Source: Microbacterium sp. (GTDB taxonomy: Bacteria > Actinomycetota > Actinomycetes > Actinomycetales > Microbacteriaceae). From it: a DNA stretch of 64,000 nucleotides. The notes beneath the pieces are model-generated. The model worked only from the letters and a program-made list of their open reading frames with translations. It was not told where the DNA came from and did no database searches. How positions within the stretch are numbered: position 1 is the stretch's first letter; the number at the start of each line of letters is the position of its first letter. The translations under genes and the position numbers were made by a program. Location: positions 582,758 through 646,757 of the forward strand of contig NZ_JAFKIP010000002.1 of assembly GCF_017305435.1 (NCBI RefSeq), written 5' to 3'. This document shows positions 53,267 through 62,485 of this stretch, piece after piece.

Positions 53267-53686
53267 ATGATCCGCTCTGCCCGCGCTGACCGCGCTATCG
53301 CTACGCGCGTGCGCTGGACGGTGGCGAGGCTGCTGGTCGGGCTGGGACTCGTCCTGGTACTCCTGACGTGCTCTTGGGCCGCGACGCACTCGGAGACCGA
53401 AGGCCCCCAAGGAGCGTCGATCAGTGAGCTGATCATCACCGACGAGCCGGGCGCCGTCCCGGCGGTGACATCGGGTGGGCACGCCGGTGGGGCCGGAGAT
53501 CTCGGTGCCGCCCTGTGCCTGTTGGGAGTGGCGTGCGCGTTGACGCTCGTCGTCCTTGCCTGGCGGGCACCGTCCCGCCCGTACAGCATCGAGCGTGTCG
53601 CAGGAATGGTGCGTGAGTTGATCGCGGTCCCGCCGTCCCGGATGCCGGTGCTTACCCTTACGCAACTGCGCGTTTACCGAACCTGA
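53267..53686 (+). CDS. Small two-helix membrane protein
   Basis: 139 residues. Two hydrophobic helices (about 18-40 and 82-103) flank a loop containing PAVTSGGHAGGAGD. It is loosely like the protein at 29065-29481, both in layout and in neighbourhood. The divergent spacer to cmtR is short (77 bp). Function unknown. Confidence 0.6.
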   Translation: MIRSARADRAIATRVRWTVARLLVGLGLVLVLLTCSWAATHSETEGPQGASISELIITDEPGAVPAVTSGGHAGGAGDLGAALCLLGVACALTLVVLAWRAPSRPYSIERVAGMVRELIAVPPSRMPVLTLTQLRVYRT

Positions 53687-53777
53687 TCCACCACTCAACA
53701 CCCTCGCACCTGTGAGAGCGAGCGGATTCTGGTGCTGCCAGACCGCCGCCTGTTGAGTCCTGGTATTGGAGAACGTC

Positions 53778-54437
53778 GTGGCAAACCCATTCCGGGTGAC
53801 TCTCGTCACCCGCACCGTGCCCCCGGTTGCCCATCGTAGGTCCAGGCGTCCATTCCGTGCGGCCGCCGCTATGTTCGCCGCGACCGCTGTATTCGCGGTC
53901 GCAGGGTGCACGTCCCAGGACGGGCTTGCCGCTACGGCGAACAACGGCACCGGTTCCACCAGCGTTGACGAGCGCATTGTCGAGATCTCCCCAGAGAAGC
54001 GTGGCGAGACGGTGGTGTTCGCTGGCGTCGACGAGCGCGGCAATCCGGTCAGCAGCGACGAGTTCGCCGGCGAGGTGTACGTCGTGAACTTCTGGTATGC
54101 CGCGTGTGGCCCGTGCCGGGTTGAGGCGCCTCTGCTGGAAGAGGTGTGGCAGACCTACCAGCCCGAAGGGGTGGGGTTTATCGGGGTGAACATCTACGAC
54201 CAGCCCGCCACCGCGGTGTCGTTCGCGGAGGACTACGGGATCACCTACCCGAGCGTGATCGACATCGTTGACGGGAAGACCAAGCTCGCCTTCGCCGCGG
54301 TCACCCCCATCCAGGCGACGCCGACGACCCTGGTGATGGACCGTCAGGGCAGGGTCGCTGCGCGGATCATCGGGCAATTGCCGGCCGCGTCGATCCTGTC
54401 CACCCTTGTCGCGGACGCGCTGGCGGAGAGCCAGTGA
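53778..54437 (+). CDS. TlpA/ResA-like thiol-disulfide oxidoreductase lipoprotein
   Basis: About 219 residues from GTG 53778 with GGAG upstream. A lipobox VAGC follows a hydrophobic signal (about 30-46). The thioredoxin domain (about 80-215) has YAACGPCRVEAP (redox CxxC: CGPC) and the cis-proline region IQATPTTLVMD. Such proteins reduce apocytochrome c or other extracytoplasmic thiols, using electrons from the next gene's CcdA. First gene of the redox block. Confidence 0.9.
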   Translation: MANPFRVTLVTRTVPPVAHRRSRRPFRAAAAMFAATAVFAVAGCTSQDGLAATANNGTGSTSVDERIVEISPEKRGETVVFAGVDERGNPVSSDEFAGEVYVVNFWYAACGPCRVEAPLLEEVWQTYQPEGVGFIGVNIYDQPATAVSFAEDYGITYPSVIDIVDGKTKLAFAAVTPIQATPTTLVMDRQGRVAARIIGQLPAASILSTLVADALAESQ

Positions 54438-55183
54438 GCGCCGAAGGGTTCATCTTCGACGGCGCGCTTTGGGTGGCCGTGCTCGTCGCCATGCTTGCGG
54501 GCCTGATCTCCTTCGTCTCCCCGTGCGTCCTCCCGCTTGTCCCCGGATACTTCGGCTACCTCGGTTCCTCCCTCTCCACCTCCCCGACACAGAGCCCCGC
54601 CCCCGCCCGTGGACGGCTGCTCGGCGGAGTGGCGTTGTTCGTCGCCGGATTCACCCTCGTGTTCATGACCGTCACGGTGCTCGGCGGCGTCGCGGGACTG
54701 TTCTTCCTCGAGTACGCGAACATCCTCACCCGGGCGCTCGGGGTCGTCGTCATCGTTCTGGGCCTGGTTTTCATCGGCGCGTTCCCTCGCACGCAACGCA
54801 CCCTCCGCCCCCGTTTCCGCGGCAACCTGGGTCTGCTCAGCGCGCCACTGCTGGGCATCGCGCTCGGGATCGGCTGGACCCCCTGCATCGGACCGACGCT
54901 GGCGGCGATCATGTCGGTGTCCTGGAATCTCGGCGACCCCGGCCGTGCCGCGCTGCTGGGACTGGCGTACTCCCTCGGCCTGGGCATCCCGTTCTTCCTC
55001 CTCGCGCTCGGACTGGGCTGGGCCACCCGCTCGGTCACCTTCCTCCGCCGTCACATCCGCGTGGTGAACATCATCGGCGGCAGCCTGCTCATCGCGCTGG
55101 GCGTGCTGATGGTCACCGGCATCTGGGGGATGCTGATGTCCGTCCTGCAGGGGGTGATGCTCAGTGTCACGCTCCCTCTCTGA
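54434..55183 (+). CDS. ccdA: CcdA/DsbD-like thiol electron transporter
   Basis: 249 residues with six helices. Redox cysteines are in SFVSPCVLPLVPGYFGYLG and GIALGIGWTPCIGPTLAAI, the two CcdA motifs. It moves electrons from cytosolic thioredoxin across the membrane to the TlpA-like protein. It overlaps tlpA-like by 4 bp and the resB start by 20 bp. Confidence 0.92.
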   Translation: MSAEGFIFDGALWVAVLVAMLAGLISFVSPCVLPLVPGYFGYLGSSLSTSPTQSPAPARGRLLGGVALFVAGFTLVFMTVTVLGGVAGLFFLEYANILTRALGVVVIVLGLVFIGAFPRTQRTLRPRFRGNLGLLSAPLLGIALGIGWTPCIGPTLAAIMSVSWNLGDPGRAALLGLAYSLGLGIPFFLLALGLGWATRSVTFLRRHIRVVNIIGGSLLIALGVLMVTGIWGMLMSVLQGVMLSVTLPL

Positions 55184-56885
55184 CCAGGCACCCACCGACC
55201 CCTCGCGCCCCGCCGATCACATCGAACAGGACGAGCCCGACACCGTCGCCTCCCCGACGCTGGGACCCATCGAGTGGCTGCGATGGGCATGGCGGCAGCT
55301 GACCAGTATGCGCACCGCGATCCTGCTGCTGCTCCTGCTGGCCATCGCCTCAGTTCCCGGGTCCATCTTCCCGCAACGCACCGCGGACCCCAACGGGGTC
55401 CTCCAATACTTCCGAACCAACCCCGAACTGGCCCCCATCCTCGACGGGCTCCAGGTGTTCGACTTGTACAACTCCGCCTGGTTCTCCGGCATCTACCTGC
55501 TGCTGTTCATCTCGTTGATCGGCTGCATCATTCCCCGCACCCGTCACCACTGGAAAGCCCTCCGCACCCGCCCACCACGCACCCCGGCACGGCTCAGCCG
55601 GCTGAGCGCCCACCTTTTCGCAGACGTCCCGGCAAAGGCCGAGGACCCCGCCGCGGACGCGGCGGCCACGGTCACCGCCGCAGCCGCCGATCTGCGCCGC
55701 CGCGGATACCGCATCGAGCGGTACGACACCGCACGGTCTTGGTCGGTGTCGGCCGAGCGAGGATACCTCCGGGAGACCGGCAACCTGGTTTTTCATGCCT
55801 CCCTGGTCGGGGTGTTGGTCGCCGTGCTCGCCGCCAGCGGCTTCTCCTATACCGGGCAGCGGGTCATCGTCGAGGGGACCACGTTCGTCAACACCCTCAA
55901 CGACTACTCCTCGTTCACCCCGGGCAGGTTCGTGGACGGAACGCAGCTGGACCCGTACTCGCTGACCCTCGACAGCTTCGACGTCAGCTACGTGCCACCG
56001 GGAGAACCCGGTGGCGGCCAAGCGGGCGACTTCGCCGCGAACCTCACCATCCGCGACGCCCGCGCCGGGACCGAGGACACCGAAAGCGTGCGCGTGAACT
56101 ACCCCATCACGGTCGGCAATGACCGGGTCTATCTGCTCGGCAACGGCTATGCACCCACCATCACCGTCCGAGACTCCGAGGGCGCGGTCGTGTACAGCGA
56201 GTCGCAGCCGTTCCTCCCGCAAGACAGCATGATGACCTCGCTTGGCATCATCAAGGTCGCGGACGGGCTTCCCGAACAGGTCGGGCTTGTCGGTTTCTTC
56301 TATCCCACCCAGGGCGCTCTTGACACCGGGGCGTTCACCTCGGTGTATCCCGATCTGGTGAACCCGGTCGTCACCTTCAACGTGTTCTCCGGCAGCCTCG
56401 GCATCAACGACGGCGTGCCCCGGTCGGTGTACACCCTCGACACCAGCGGAATGACCCAACTCACCGGCGGCACGAGCGGTGCCGAGTCGATCCAGCTCAC
56501 TCCTGGGCAGACCGCCGACCTGCCCAATGGGTGGGGCACGGTCACCTTCGAGGACGCGTCCAGCGGCACGAATCCCCTGGCGGCGGTGAAGCGATTCGCG
56601 TCGCTGGACATCAAACGCGACACCGGCGGTCCTTGGGTGCTCGCCTTCGCCACCCTCGCCACACTGGGTCTAATCACCGGCCTTCTCGTTCCCCGACGCC
56701 GCGTGTTCATCAAAGCATCCGTCACCGGCGACCCGGACGAGCCCACCCTGCGCCTGGAATACGCCGGTCTCGCGCGCGGGGAGGACCCGCAGCTGCCCGA
56801 CGCGATCGCCGGCATCCGCAACGCCCACCTCGCCGCCCGTGATCGCCCGAGCTCACAGACCCCCAGCCGAAGGAACCCACGATGA
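55164..56885 (+). CDS. resB: Cytochrome c biogenesis protein ResB
   Basis: 573 residues from GTG 55164. Transmembrane helices lie near 50-70, 100-120 and 205-230, and one lies near the C-terminus (about 490-510); a large extracytoplasmic domain is in between. The family segment LTSMRTAILLLLLLAIASVP and the motif GSIFPQR are seen. With CcsB it forms the system II haem ligase. Start lies within the ccdA end, so it is translated by coupling. Confidence 0.9.
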   Translation: MSRSLSDQAPTDPSRPADHIEQDEPDTVASPTLGPIEWLRWAWRQLTSMRTAILLLLLLAIASVPGSIFPQRTADPNGVLQYFRTNPELAPILDGLQVFDLYNSAWFSGIYLLLFISLIGCIIPRTRHHWKALRTRPPRTPARLSRLSAHLFADVPAKAEDPAADAAATVTAAAADLRRRGYRIERYDTARSWSVSAERGYLRETGNLVFHASLVGVLVAVLAASGFSYTGQRVIVEGTTFVNTLNDYSSFTPGRFVDGTQLDPYSLTLDSFDVSYVPPGEPGGGQAGDFAANLTIRDARAGTEDTESVRVNYPITVGNDRVYLLGNGYAPTITVRDSEGAVVYSESQPFLPQDSMMTSLGIIKVADGLPEQVGLVGFFYPTQGALDTGAFTSVYPDLVNPVVTFNVFSGSLGINDGVPRSVYTLDTSGMTQLTGGTSGAESIQLTPGQTADLPNGWGTVTFEDASSGTNPLAAVKRFASLDIKRDTGGPWVLAFATLATLGLITGLLVPRRRVFIKASVTGDPDEPTLRLEYAGLARGEDPQLPDAIAGIRNAHLAARDRPSSQTPSRRNPR

Positions 56886-57538
56886 AGACCCCCATGAAAG
56901 TGACCCTCATTGCGATCGGCGCCGTGGTCGTGCTCGTCATCGGCGCGATCATCTACACGGTCTCCGCCCGCCCTCAAGTGCCCGCAGGCGACAACGCCGC
57001 GGACGCGTTACCGGGTGCCCGCAGCAACTCCCACGTCCTGGACAGCGCCGGCCCGAACGCGCCGACCCTGGTGGAGTTCCTCGACTTCGAATGCGAGGCA
57101 TGTGGGGCGTTCTACCCGTACGTCGAAGAGATCCGTGAGCAGTACGACGGACAGATCAACTATGTGTTCCGGTACTACCCGATCCCCAGCCACTACAACT
57201 CGATGAACGCCGCCCTCGCGGTGGAAGCGGCCGCCCAGCAGGACCGGGTCGAGGACATGTACCACCGCATGTTCGAGACGCAGGCCGAGTGGGGCGAGCA
57301 GCAAGTCTCCGAAGCTGACCTGTTCCGCAGCTTCGCCGAGGACCTTGGCCTGGACATGGCCGCCTACGACCAGGCGGTGGAAGACCCCGCCACCCGGGAG
57401 CGGGTCGAGGAAGACTTCGCCGAAGGGCAGCAGATGGGTGTGCAGGGCACGCCCACGTTCTTCCTCGACGGCGAAAAGCTCGAGCTCACCCAGCTGACGG
57501 ATCTCACCGATGCTCTCGACCGCGCCCTCGCTGACTGA
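56882..57538 (+). CDS. DsbA-family thioredoxin-fold protein
   Basis: 218 residues. One N-terminal membrane helix (about 8-28), then the thioredoxin-fold segment EFLDFECEACGAFYPYVEEI (CEAC active site) and the DsbA/BdbD-like C-terminal GVQGTPTFFLDGE. It is probably an oxidase of exported proteins, paired with the VKOR encoded 3 kb on. It overlaps resB by 4 bp. Confidence 0.9.
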   Translation: MKTPMKVTLIAIGAVVVLVIGAIIYTVSARPQVPAGDNAADALPGARSNSHVLDSAGPNAPTLVEFLDFECEACGAFYPYVEEIREQYDGQINYVFRYYPIPSHYNSMNAALAVEAAAQQDRVEDMYHRMFETQAEWGEQQVSEADLFRSFAEDLGLDMAAYDQAVEDPATRERVEEDFAEGQQMGVQGTPTFFLDGEKLELTQLTDLTDALDRALAD

Positions 57539-59102
57539 CACGCCGACAGACGCCGCCCCCTCCGCACGAAGAGGGGTGCCGTTGTGGGCGGCGCTCCTCG
57601 TCGCTGCGGCTGCTGGTGGGCTCCTGGACCTGTCCTTCCCCGCCGTGGGGTGGTGGCCGCTCGCGTTTGTGAGCATCACGATCGCGCTGTGCACGATGAT
57701 CGGCCGCAGCATCGGTGGCGCATTCCTGGTCGGCACGGCCTTCGGTTCCGCGTTCCACTTCACCCACCTGATGTGGGTTGGGACCTTCCTCGGACCCGTC
57801 CCGTGGGTGGCGTTGGCCGGTCTGGAAACGGTACTATTCGGGGTCGGTGCGATCCCCATCGCTCTCGCGTACCGGTGGACCGACCGCGCCAGCGGACGCG
57901 CCGTCCTATGGTTTGCCGGGGTGCCGCTGCTGGTAGCGGGGCTGTGGAGCGTGCGGGAGCTCGCGATGGGGTCCTGGCCATACTCAGGGTTCCCGTGGGC
58001 GCGGATCGGGATGACCCAGGCGAACGGCCCAATGCCGGAGGCGGCGTCCTGGGTCGGGGTGACCGGGCTGACCTTCCTGATCGTCACCGCGTGCGCGTGC
58101 CTCGTGCAGTGGTGGCGGTACGGCGGGTTCCGGCGCCTGCGCGGCATCCTCCCCGCCGCGGGAATCGTGACCGCCCTGGTGATCGTCCCGCAGTTCCCGA
58201 CCGGGGATGTCGGCCGGTTGGACATCGGATGGGTGCAGGGCAACGGGCCCTCCGGGTACTTCGACGACCGTGCCCCAGGGGATGTGCTTGCCGCGCAGAC
58301 GGCCGCGACCGAACCCCTGGTGGGAGAACGCATGGATCTGCTGGTGTGGCCCGAAGGTGCCGTCGATACCGACCCCCTCACCCACCCGGCCACCGCTCGA
58401 CGCCTCAACAATCTCGTCGCCCGGGTCGGCGCCCCGCTGCTGACCAACGCCGCCACCGCGCGCGGCGGCGATGTGTTCAACACCTCAATGCTGTGGGACG
58501 GGCAAGGCACCCCGCAGCTGCACGACAAGGTCAACCCCGTCCCGTTTGGCGAGTACGTCCCGGACCGATGGTTCTACGAGCGGATCGCGCCCGACCTGAT
58601 CGGAATGATCCAACGCGACTACACGCCCGGCCAGAACCCTCCGATCGTGACGGTGAATGGCGTGGATGTCGGTCTCGCGATCTGCTTCGACGTCATCTAC
58701 GACGCCGTCATCTGGGACGGAGCCCGCCATGGCGCTCAGGTCTACGTGTTCCAAACCAACAACGCCGACTTCCGCGGCACCGACGAGAACCTTCAGCAGC
58801 TCGCTTTCGCCAGGATGCGTGCGATCGAGACCGGACGTGCCGTCGTGAACATCTCCACCGTCGGCACCAGCCAAGTCATTGCCCCGGACGGGCAGATCAT
58901 CGACGGTGCCGGGGTCGACCAGGCGGCTGCGGCGATCACCCGCGTTCCGCTGCGCGAGGGCCTCACCCCCGCCGTCATGCTCGGCGGTGCTCTCACCGCC
59001 GTGATCGCCTTCAGTGCGATCACGGGTTTAACCATCGCTGGATTCAGACACCGGCGCTATCACTGCCGACCCCAGACCGCACGAGGAGCGACCGATGCCT
59101 GA
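57510..59102 (+). CDS. lnt: Apolipoprotein N-acyltransferase Lnt
   Basis: 530 residues. About six helices occupy the first 225 residues; a nitrilase domain follows with the Glu-Lys-Cys triad, in LVWPEGAVDTD (E), LHDKVNPVPFGEYVPD (K) and LAICFDVIYD (C). A final helix lies near residue 490-510. Lnt adds the third acyl chain to lipoproteins. Having it in a metal island, next to lspA and several lipoprotein genes, is unusual. It overlaps the DsbA-like gene by 29 bp. Confidence 0.9.
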   Translation: MLSTAPSLTDTPTDAAPSARRGVPLWAALLVAAAAGGLLDLSFPAVGWWPLAFVSITIALCTMIGRSIGGAFLVGTAFGSAFHFTHLMWVGTFLGPVPWVALAGLETVLFGVGAIPIALAYRWTDRASGRAVLWFAGVPLLVAGLWSVRELAMGSWPYSGFPWARIGMTQANGPMPEAASWVGVTGLTFLIVTACACLVQWWRYGGFRRLRGILPAAGIVTALVIVPQFPTGDVGRLDIGWVQGNGPSGYFDDRAPGDVLAAQTAATEPLVGERMDLLVWPEGAVDTDPLTHPATARRLNNLVARVGAPLLTNAATARGGDVFNTSMLWDGQGTPQLHDKVNPVPFGEYVPDRWFYERIAPDLIGMIQRDYTPGQNPPIVTVNGVDVGLAICFDVIYDAVIWDGARHGAQVYVFQTNNADFRGTDENLQQLAFARMRAIETGRAVVNISTVGTSQVIAPDGQIIDGAGVDQAAAAITRVPLREGLTPAVMLGGALTAVIAFSAITGLTIAGFRHRRYHCRPQTARGATDA

Positions 59103-60114
59103 CCCCGAATCCCTTACCTTCGACAGCATCTCCCTGCTGGTGGTGTGGACGGCAATCGCCGTGTACCTCCTCGCGTTCGTGGCCTACGCCATCGACCTCG
59201 CGCAACGATCGGTACGCCGCGACGAGGTCCAGCGGGCCCGCGCACTCGTGACCGCGGGCGGCGGAGACACGCACAGCGGAGCGGGCGTTGGACGCACCGC
59301 GCTGAATGAGGTCCGCACCCGTCCGGCGCAGCGGCAGCGTCTGCTCTGGGCGCGCATCGGCACCGTCCTGACCGGGTTCGCGTTCGTCTTCCACCTTGCT
59401 GGGACCATCGGGCGAGGGCTCGCCGCGGAACGGGTCCCGTGGGCCAACATGTACGAGTTCGCGCTCACCGGGACATTACTGATCGTCGCCGTCTACCTGA
59501 TCGTGCTCCGCAGATACGACTTACGCTTCCTGGGCTCCTTCCTCATCGGCATGGTCGCGTTGCTCCTCGGCGGGGCGACTCTTGCGTTCTATGTCGAAGT
59601 CACCCCGCTGATGGACCCGCTCAAAAGCGTGTGGCTCATCATCCACGTCTTCGTAGCCTCGCTCGGCACGGCCCTGTTCGCGATCTCCTGCGGTCTCTCC
59701 GCCACGCAACTCCTGCAAGCCCGACGAGAACGACGGGCGTCAGGAAAGGGTGGTGAGGACGCGAAGCGGTCCGGCCTGGGGTATCTGCGCACGCTTCCCA
59801 CCGCGGAGGCACTGGAGTCTCTGGCGTACCGGTTCGCGATCGTCGGGTTCATCTTCTGGACCTTCACCCTGATCGCCGGATCAATCTGGGCCAACGACTC
59901 CTGGGGCCGCTACTGGGGATTCGACACTAAGGAAGTCTGGACCTTCGTGATCTGGGTTCTTTACGCCGGCTACATCCACGCCCGCGCAACCCGTGGCTGG
60001 CGGGGAACCCGATCCGCATGGCTGTCGATTATCGGCTTCACCGCCGTCCTGTTCAACTTCACCATCGTCAACATGTTCTTCAAAGGCCTGCACGCCTACT
60101 CCGGCCTCACCTGA
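59095..60114 (+). CDS. ccsB: Cytochrome c biogenesis protein CcsB/CcsA (ResC-like)
   Basis: 339 residues. About eight helices. The haem-handling WWD-like motif is WGRYWGFDTKEVWTF, and a histidine lies near it (IHARA). With ResB it moves and attaches haem. It overlaps lnt by 8 bp. The system is complete except for a cytochrome target, which is not encoded in the window. Confidence 0.92.
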   Translation: MPDPESLTFDSISLLVVWTAIAVYLLAFVAYAIDLAQRSVRRDEVQRARALVTAGGGDTHSGAGVGRTALNEVRTRPAQRQRLLWARIGTVLTGFAFVFHLAGTIGRGLAAERVPWANMYEFALTGTLLIVAVYLIVLRRYDLRFLGSFLIGMVALLLGGATLAFYVEVTPLMDPLKSVWLIIHVFVASLGTALFAISCGLSATQLLQARRERRASGKGGEDAKRSGLGYLRTLPTAEALESLAYRFAIVGFIFWTFTLIAGSIWANDSWGRYWGFDTKEVWTFVIWVLYAGYIHARATRGWRGTRSAWLSIIGFTAVLFNFTIVNMFFKGLHAYSGLT

Positions 60115-60140
60115 CCTCTACCACTTGACAGGATTACCGC

Positions 60141-60260
60141 ATGCCCACACCGTTGCTCGTTTCGGAGCTTCGCAATATCTCCCCATGGCCGTCTGTGCAA
60201 ATGGACTGCACCTGGCGGCGTTGCCAAAGTCTCCCCTCCGTGGGCCGAGGCGCACAATGA
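60141..60260 (+). CDS. Possible 39-codon leader ORF coupled to lspA
   Basis: A short frame (MPTPLLVSELRNISPWPSVQ...) runs from ATG 60141 to a TGA that overlaps the lspA ATG (ATGA). The coupling is exact, but no good ribosome site is visible and the length allows chance. It may be a translational leader or no gene at all. Confidence 0.2.
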   Translation: MPTPLLVSELRNISPWPSVQMDCTWRRCQSLPSVGRGAQ

Positions 60261-60775
60261 TGCGCAGTCGGAGCCGGAGGCTAGCCGTCGCGTGCCTAGT
60301 CGCGCTCACCATGGCTCTCGTAGACCAGGGCACGAAGGCCATGGCGCTCGGGCAGCTGAGCGAGGAACAACGCATTCCGCTGATCGGCGACCTGCTGGGC
60401 CTGCAACTGGCATTCAACCCCGGCACGATCATGTCTCTCGGATCAAACAGCACATGGGTGTTCACCGTGATCGGAATCGCGGCAGCGATCGTGCTGTTCT
60501 ATGCCGCCTGGCGGGCGACCTCCATGGCGTGGGCGATCGCGATCGGATTCGTCTGGGGTGGAGCGGTCGGCAACCTCATCGACCGCCTATTCGCCCCTCC
60601 CGGATTCGGTCACGGCCACGTCACCGACTTCCTCGCCTATGGCAACCTCTTCATTGGAAACCTCGCCGACATCTTCATCGGAATCGGCGTCGGCCTCGGT
60701 ATCCTCCAGATGCTCCGCAGCCACCGATCCCAGTTGCGCTCCAAACCGACGACGACCTCCACCCGCGAGAAGTAG
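60257..60775 (+). CDS. lspA: Lipoprotein signal peptidase LspA
   Basis: 172 residues, four helices. Landmarks are VDQGTKAMAL, FNPGTIMSLG, and the catalytic aspartates in GGAVGNLIDRL and GNLADIFIGIG. It cleaves lipoprotein signal peptides at the lipobox Cys. Start ATG 60257 (a second ATG follows directly). It is a second partner with Lnt for the lipoproteins of this island (TlpA-like, DUF305, PstS, propeller). Confidence 0.9.
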   Translation: MMRSRSRRLAVACLVALTMALVDQGTKAMALGQLSEEQRIPLIGDLLGLQLAFNPGTIMSLGSNSTWVFTVIGIAAAIVLFYAAWRATSMAWAIAIGFVWGGAVGNLIDRLFAPPGFGHGHVTDFLAYGNLFIGNLADIFIGIGVGLGILQMLRSHRSQLRSKPTTTSTREK

Positions 60776-60801
60776 CTTCTGTCGAATATGGGTCCCTCGG
60801 G

Positions 60802-61392
60802 CTAAATGATGCTCGCCAGGACATTCAGGCGGAGCTGAGCGAGCACGGCGACCACTAGGTATGCGGCGACCGTCACGAGCGTCATCCACGGCCACAACAA
60901 CGCACCGACTCGTCTTGCCCTGCGACCAAAGACGCCCTCACGCAGGTTCCGAGCCGTCACGAAGAAGAACAGCGGGAGCGTCGTCAGCCACACAACCAGA
61001 CACCACGGGCAGAGCGTACCCAGCACGTAGATGCTCTGCCCAATCAACCAGACCACGAACCCAAAAGCTCCGGCGACACCGAAATTGAACAGCATCCAGA
61101 ACCAGCGCGCGAAGTGCGGGACCGCCCACACCGTGACGCCGACACACACCACGAGCGCGAACCCGACCAACCCGAGGAACGGATTGGGAACTCCGAAGGC
61201 GGCTCCCTGAGCGCTGTCGAGGTTCGCGGAGCATTGCACCAACACGGAGAAGTCGCAGCTGAGGCCCGTATCGGGGTTGGTCAGCTTTTCGATCTTCTCG
61301 ACGGACAGTGCCATCGATGCCGTCACCCCGATGATGCCACTCAGCATGAGGAACAAGCCGAAGAAGGATTCACGGCGCACGAACTGTGACAA
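60802..61392 (-). CDS. VKOR family disulfide-generating membrane protein
   Basis: 196 residues, five helices. The active-site motif LGTLCPWCLVVWL and the loop cysteines (GLSCDFSVLVQCSAN) are those of bacterial vitamin K epoxide reductase homologues, which reoxidise DsbA-like proteins with menaquinone. It is convergent to lspA (26-bp gap) and divergent from cmtR-3. Confidence 0.92.
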   Translation of the reverse strand: MSQFVRRESFFGLFLMLSGIIGVTASMALSVEKIEKLTNPDTGLSCDFSVLVQCSANLDSAQGAAFGVPNPFLGLVGFALVVCVGVTVWAVPHFARWFWMLFNFGVAGAFGFVVWLIGQSIYVLGTLCPWCLVVWLTTLPLFFFVTARNLREGVFGRRARRVGALLWPWMTLVTVAAYLVVAVLAQLRLNVLASII

Positions 61393-61447
61393 CTTTCACC
61401 CATCGCGATATGGAAGGAACGGTTTGGCAATCATACAGCGAAGCGTG

Positions 61448-61470
61448 TATGTTCATTGAGTGCTGACTAT
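61448..61470 (+). promoter_or_regulatory. CmtR copy 3 promoter and operator
   Basis: -10-like TATGTT (61448-61453) lies 6 bp before GTG 61460. The partial inverted repeat ATGTTCA-N8-TGACTAT (61449-61470) covers the start codon, and the inner TTGAGTGC matches copy 1 exactly. Confidence 0.65.
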
Positions 61471-61819
61471 AACCGATCGTCTGGACGTGATGAACCGGCT
61501 CGGCCGAGCAATGGCCGACCCGACACGTTCACGCATTCTCATGACCCTGCTTGACGGCCCGATCTATCCTGCGGCACTCGCCCGCGAGCTGGATCTCAGT
61601 CCGTCCAACGTGTCCAACCACCTGACCTGCCTCCGCGACTGCGGCATCGTCGTCGCCGAGCCCGAGGGCCGCCGAACCCGGTACGAGGTCGCCGACCCCC
61701 GTCTCACCCGTGCGCTTACCGCTCTGCTGGACACGACCTTGGCCGTTGACCATGCAGCCGGGTGCATCGATCCCTCCTGCGCGGCCCCGGAATGCTGCAC
61801 GACGGAGGCGACCGCATGA
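61460..61819 (+). CDS. cmtR: CmtR-type ArsR/SmtB metal sensor (copy 3)
   Basis: 119 residues. It is very close to copy 1 (NRLGRAMADPTRSRILMTLL, SPSNVSNHLTCLRDCG), with metal ligands Cys-x3-Cys and C-terminal AAGCIDPSCAAPECC. The start GTG 61460 is leaderless. It overlaps cadD by 4 bp, so it is its repressor. Confidence 0.9.
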   Translation: MLTITDRLDVMNRLGRAMADPTRSRILMTLLDGPIYPAALARELDLSPSNVSNHLTCLRDCGIVVAEPEGRRTRYEVADPRLTRALTALLDTTLAVDHAAGCIDPSCAAPECCTTEATA

Positions 61820-62421
61820 TCTTCCTCTCCATCCTGCAAGCGATCGGCCTGTTCCTTGCCACGAACATCGACGACATCATCGTGCTCTCACTGTTCTTCG
61901 CCCGCGGCGCGGGACAACGGGGCACGACCGCTCGAATCCTGGTCGGGCAGTATCTGGGGTTCGCAGGTATTCTCGGCGCAGCCGTACTCGTAGCCCTCGG
62001 CGCCGGAGCGTTCCTGCCTCCAGAGGTCATCCCCTACTTCGGCCTGATCCCCTTGGGGTTGGGGCTATGGGCGGCCTGGCAGGCATGGCGTCGACGTCAC
62101 GACGACGACGATGACGATGAGGGCAAGATCGAAGGCAAAAAGGTCGCCGTCTGGGCTGTAGCCGGAGTCACCTTCGCAAACGGCGGGGACAACATCGGGG
62201 TCTACGTGCCGGTCTTCCTGAGTGTCGGACCCGCCGCCGTGGTCGCCTACTGTGTTGTGTTCCTCGCGCTCGTCGCGGTCCTGGTGTACGTCGCCAAGTT
62301 CATCGCTACCCGACGTCCGATCGCGGAAATCCTGGAGCGCTGGGAGCACATACTGTTCCCGATCGTTCTGATCGGCCTCGGTATCTTCATCCTGATCGGT
62401 GGCGGGGCATTCGGGCTCTGA
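61816..62421 (+). CDS. cadD: Cadmium resistance transporter CadD
   Basis: 201 residues. About five helices. Typical CadD segments are LFLATNIDDIIVLSLFF and ANGGDNIGVYVPVF. A His/Asp-rich loop (RRHDDDDDDEGKIEG) separates the two halves. It exports Cd(II). Its sensor is the upstream CmtR (ATGA overlap). Confidence 0.92.
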   Translation: MIFLSILQAIGLFLATNIDDIIVLSLFFARGAGQRGTTARILVGQYLGFAGILGAAVLVALGAGAFLPPEVIPYFGLIPLGLGLWAAWQAWRRRHDDDDDDEGKIEGKKVAVWAVAGVTFANGGDNIGVYVPVFLSVGPAAVVAYCVVFLALVAVLVYVAKFIATRRPIAEILERWEHILFPIVLIGLGIFILIGGGAFGL

Positions 62422-62485
62422 CCACCAGAACGAAGCAGGCCGAGCCGGGACCGACGTTTCGATCATTAGCGTTCACCCGCAGTGG

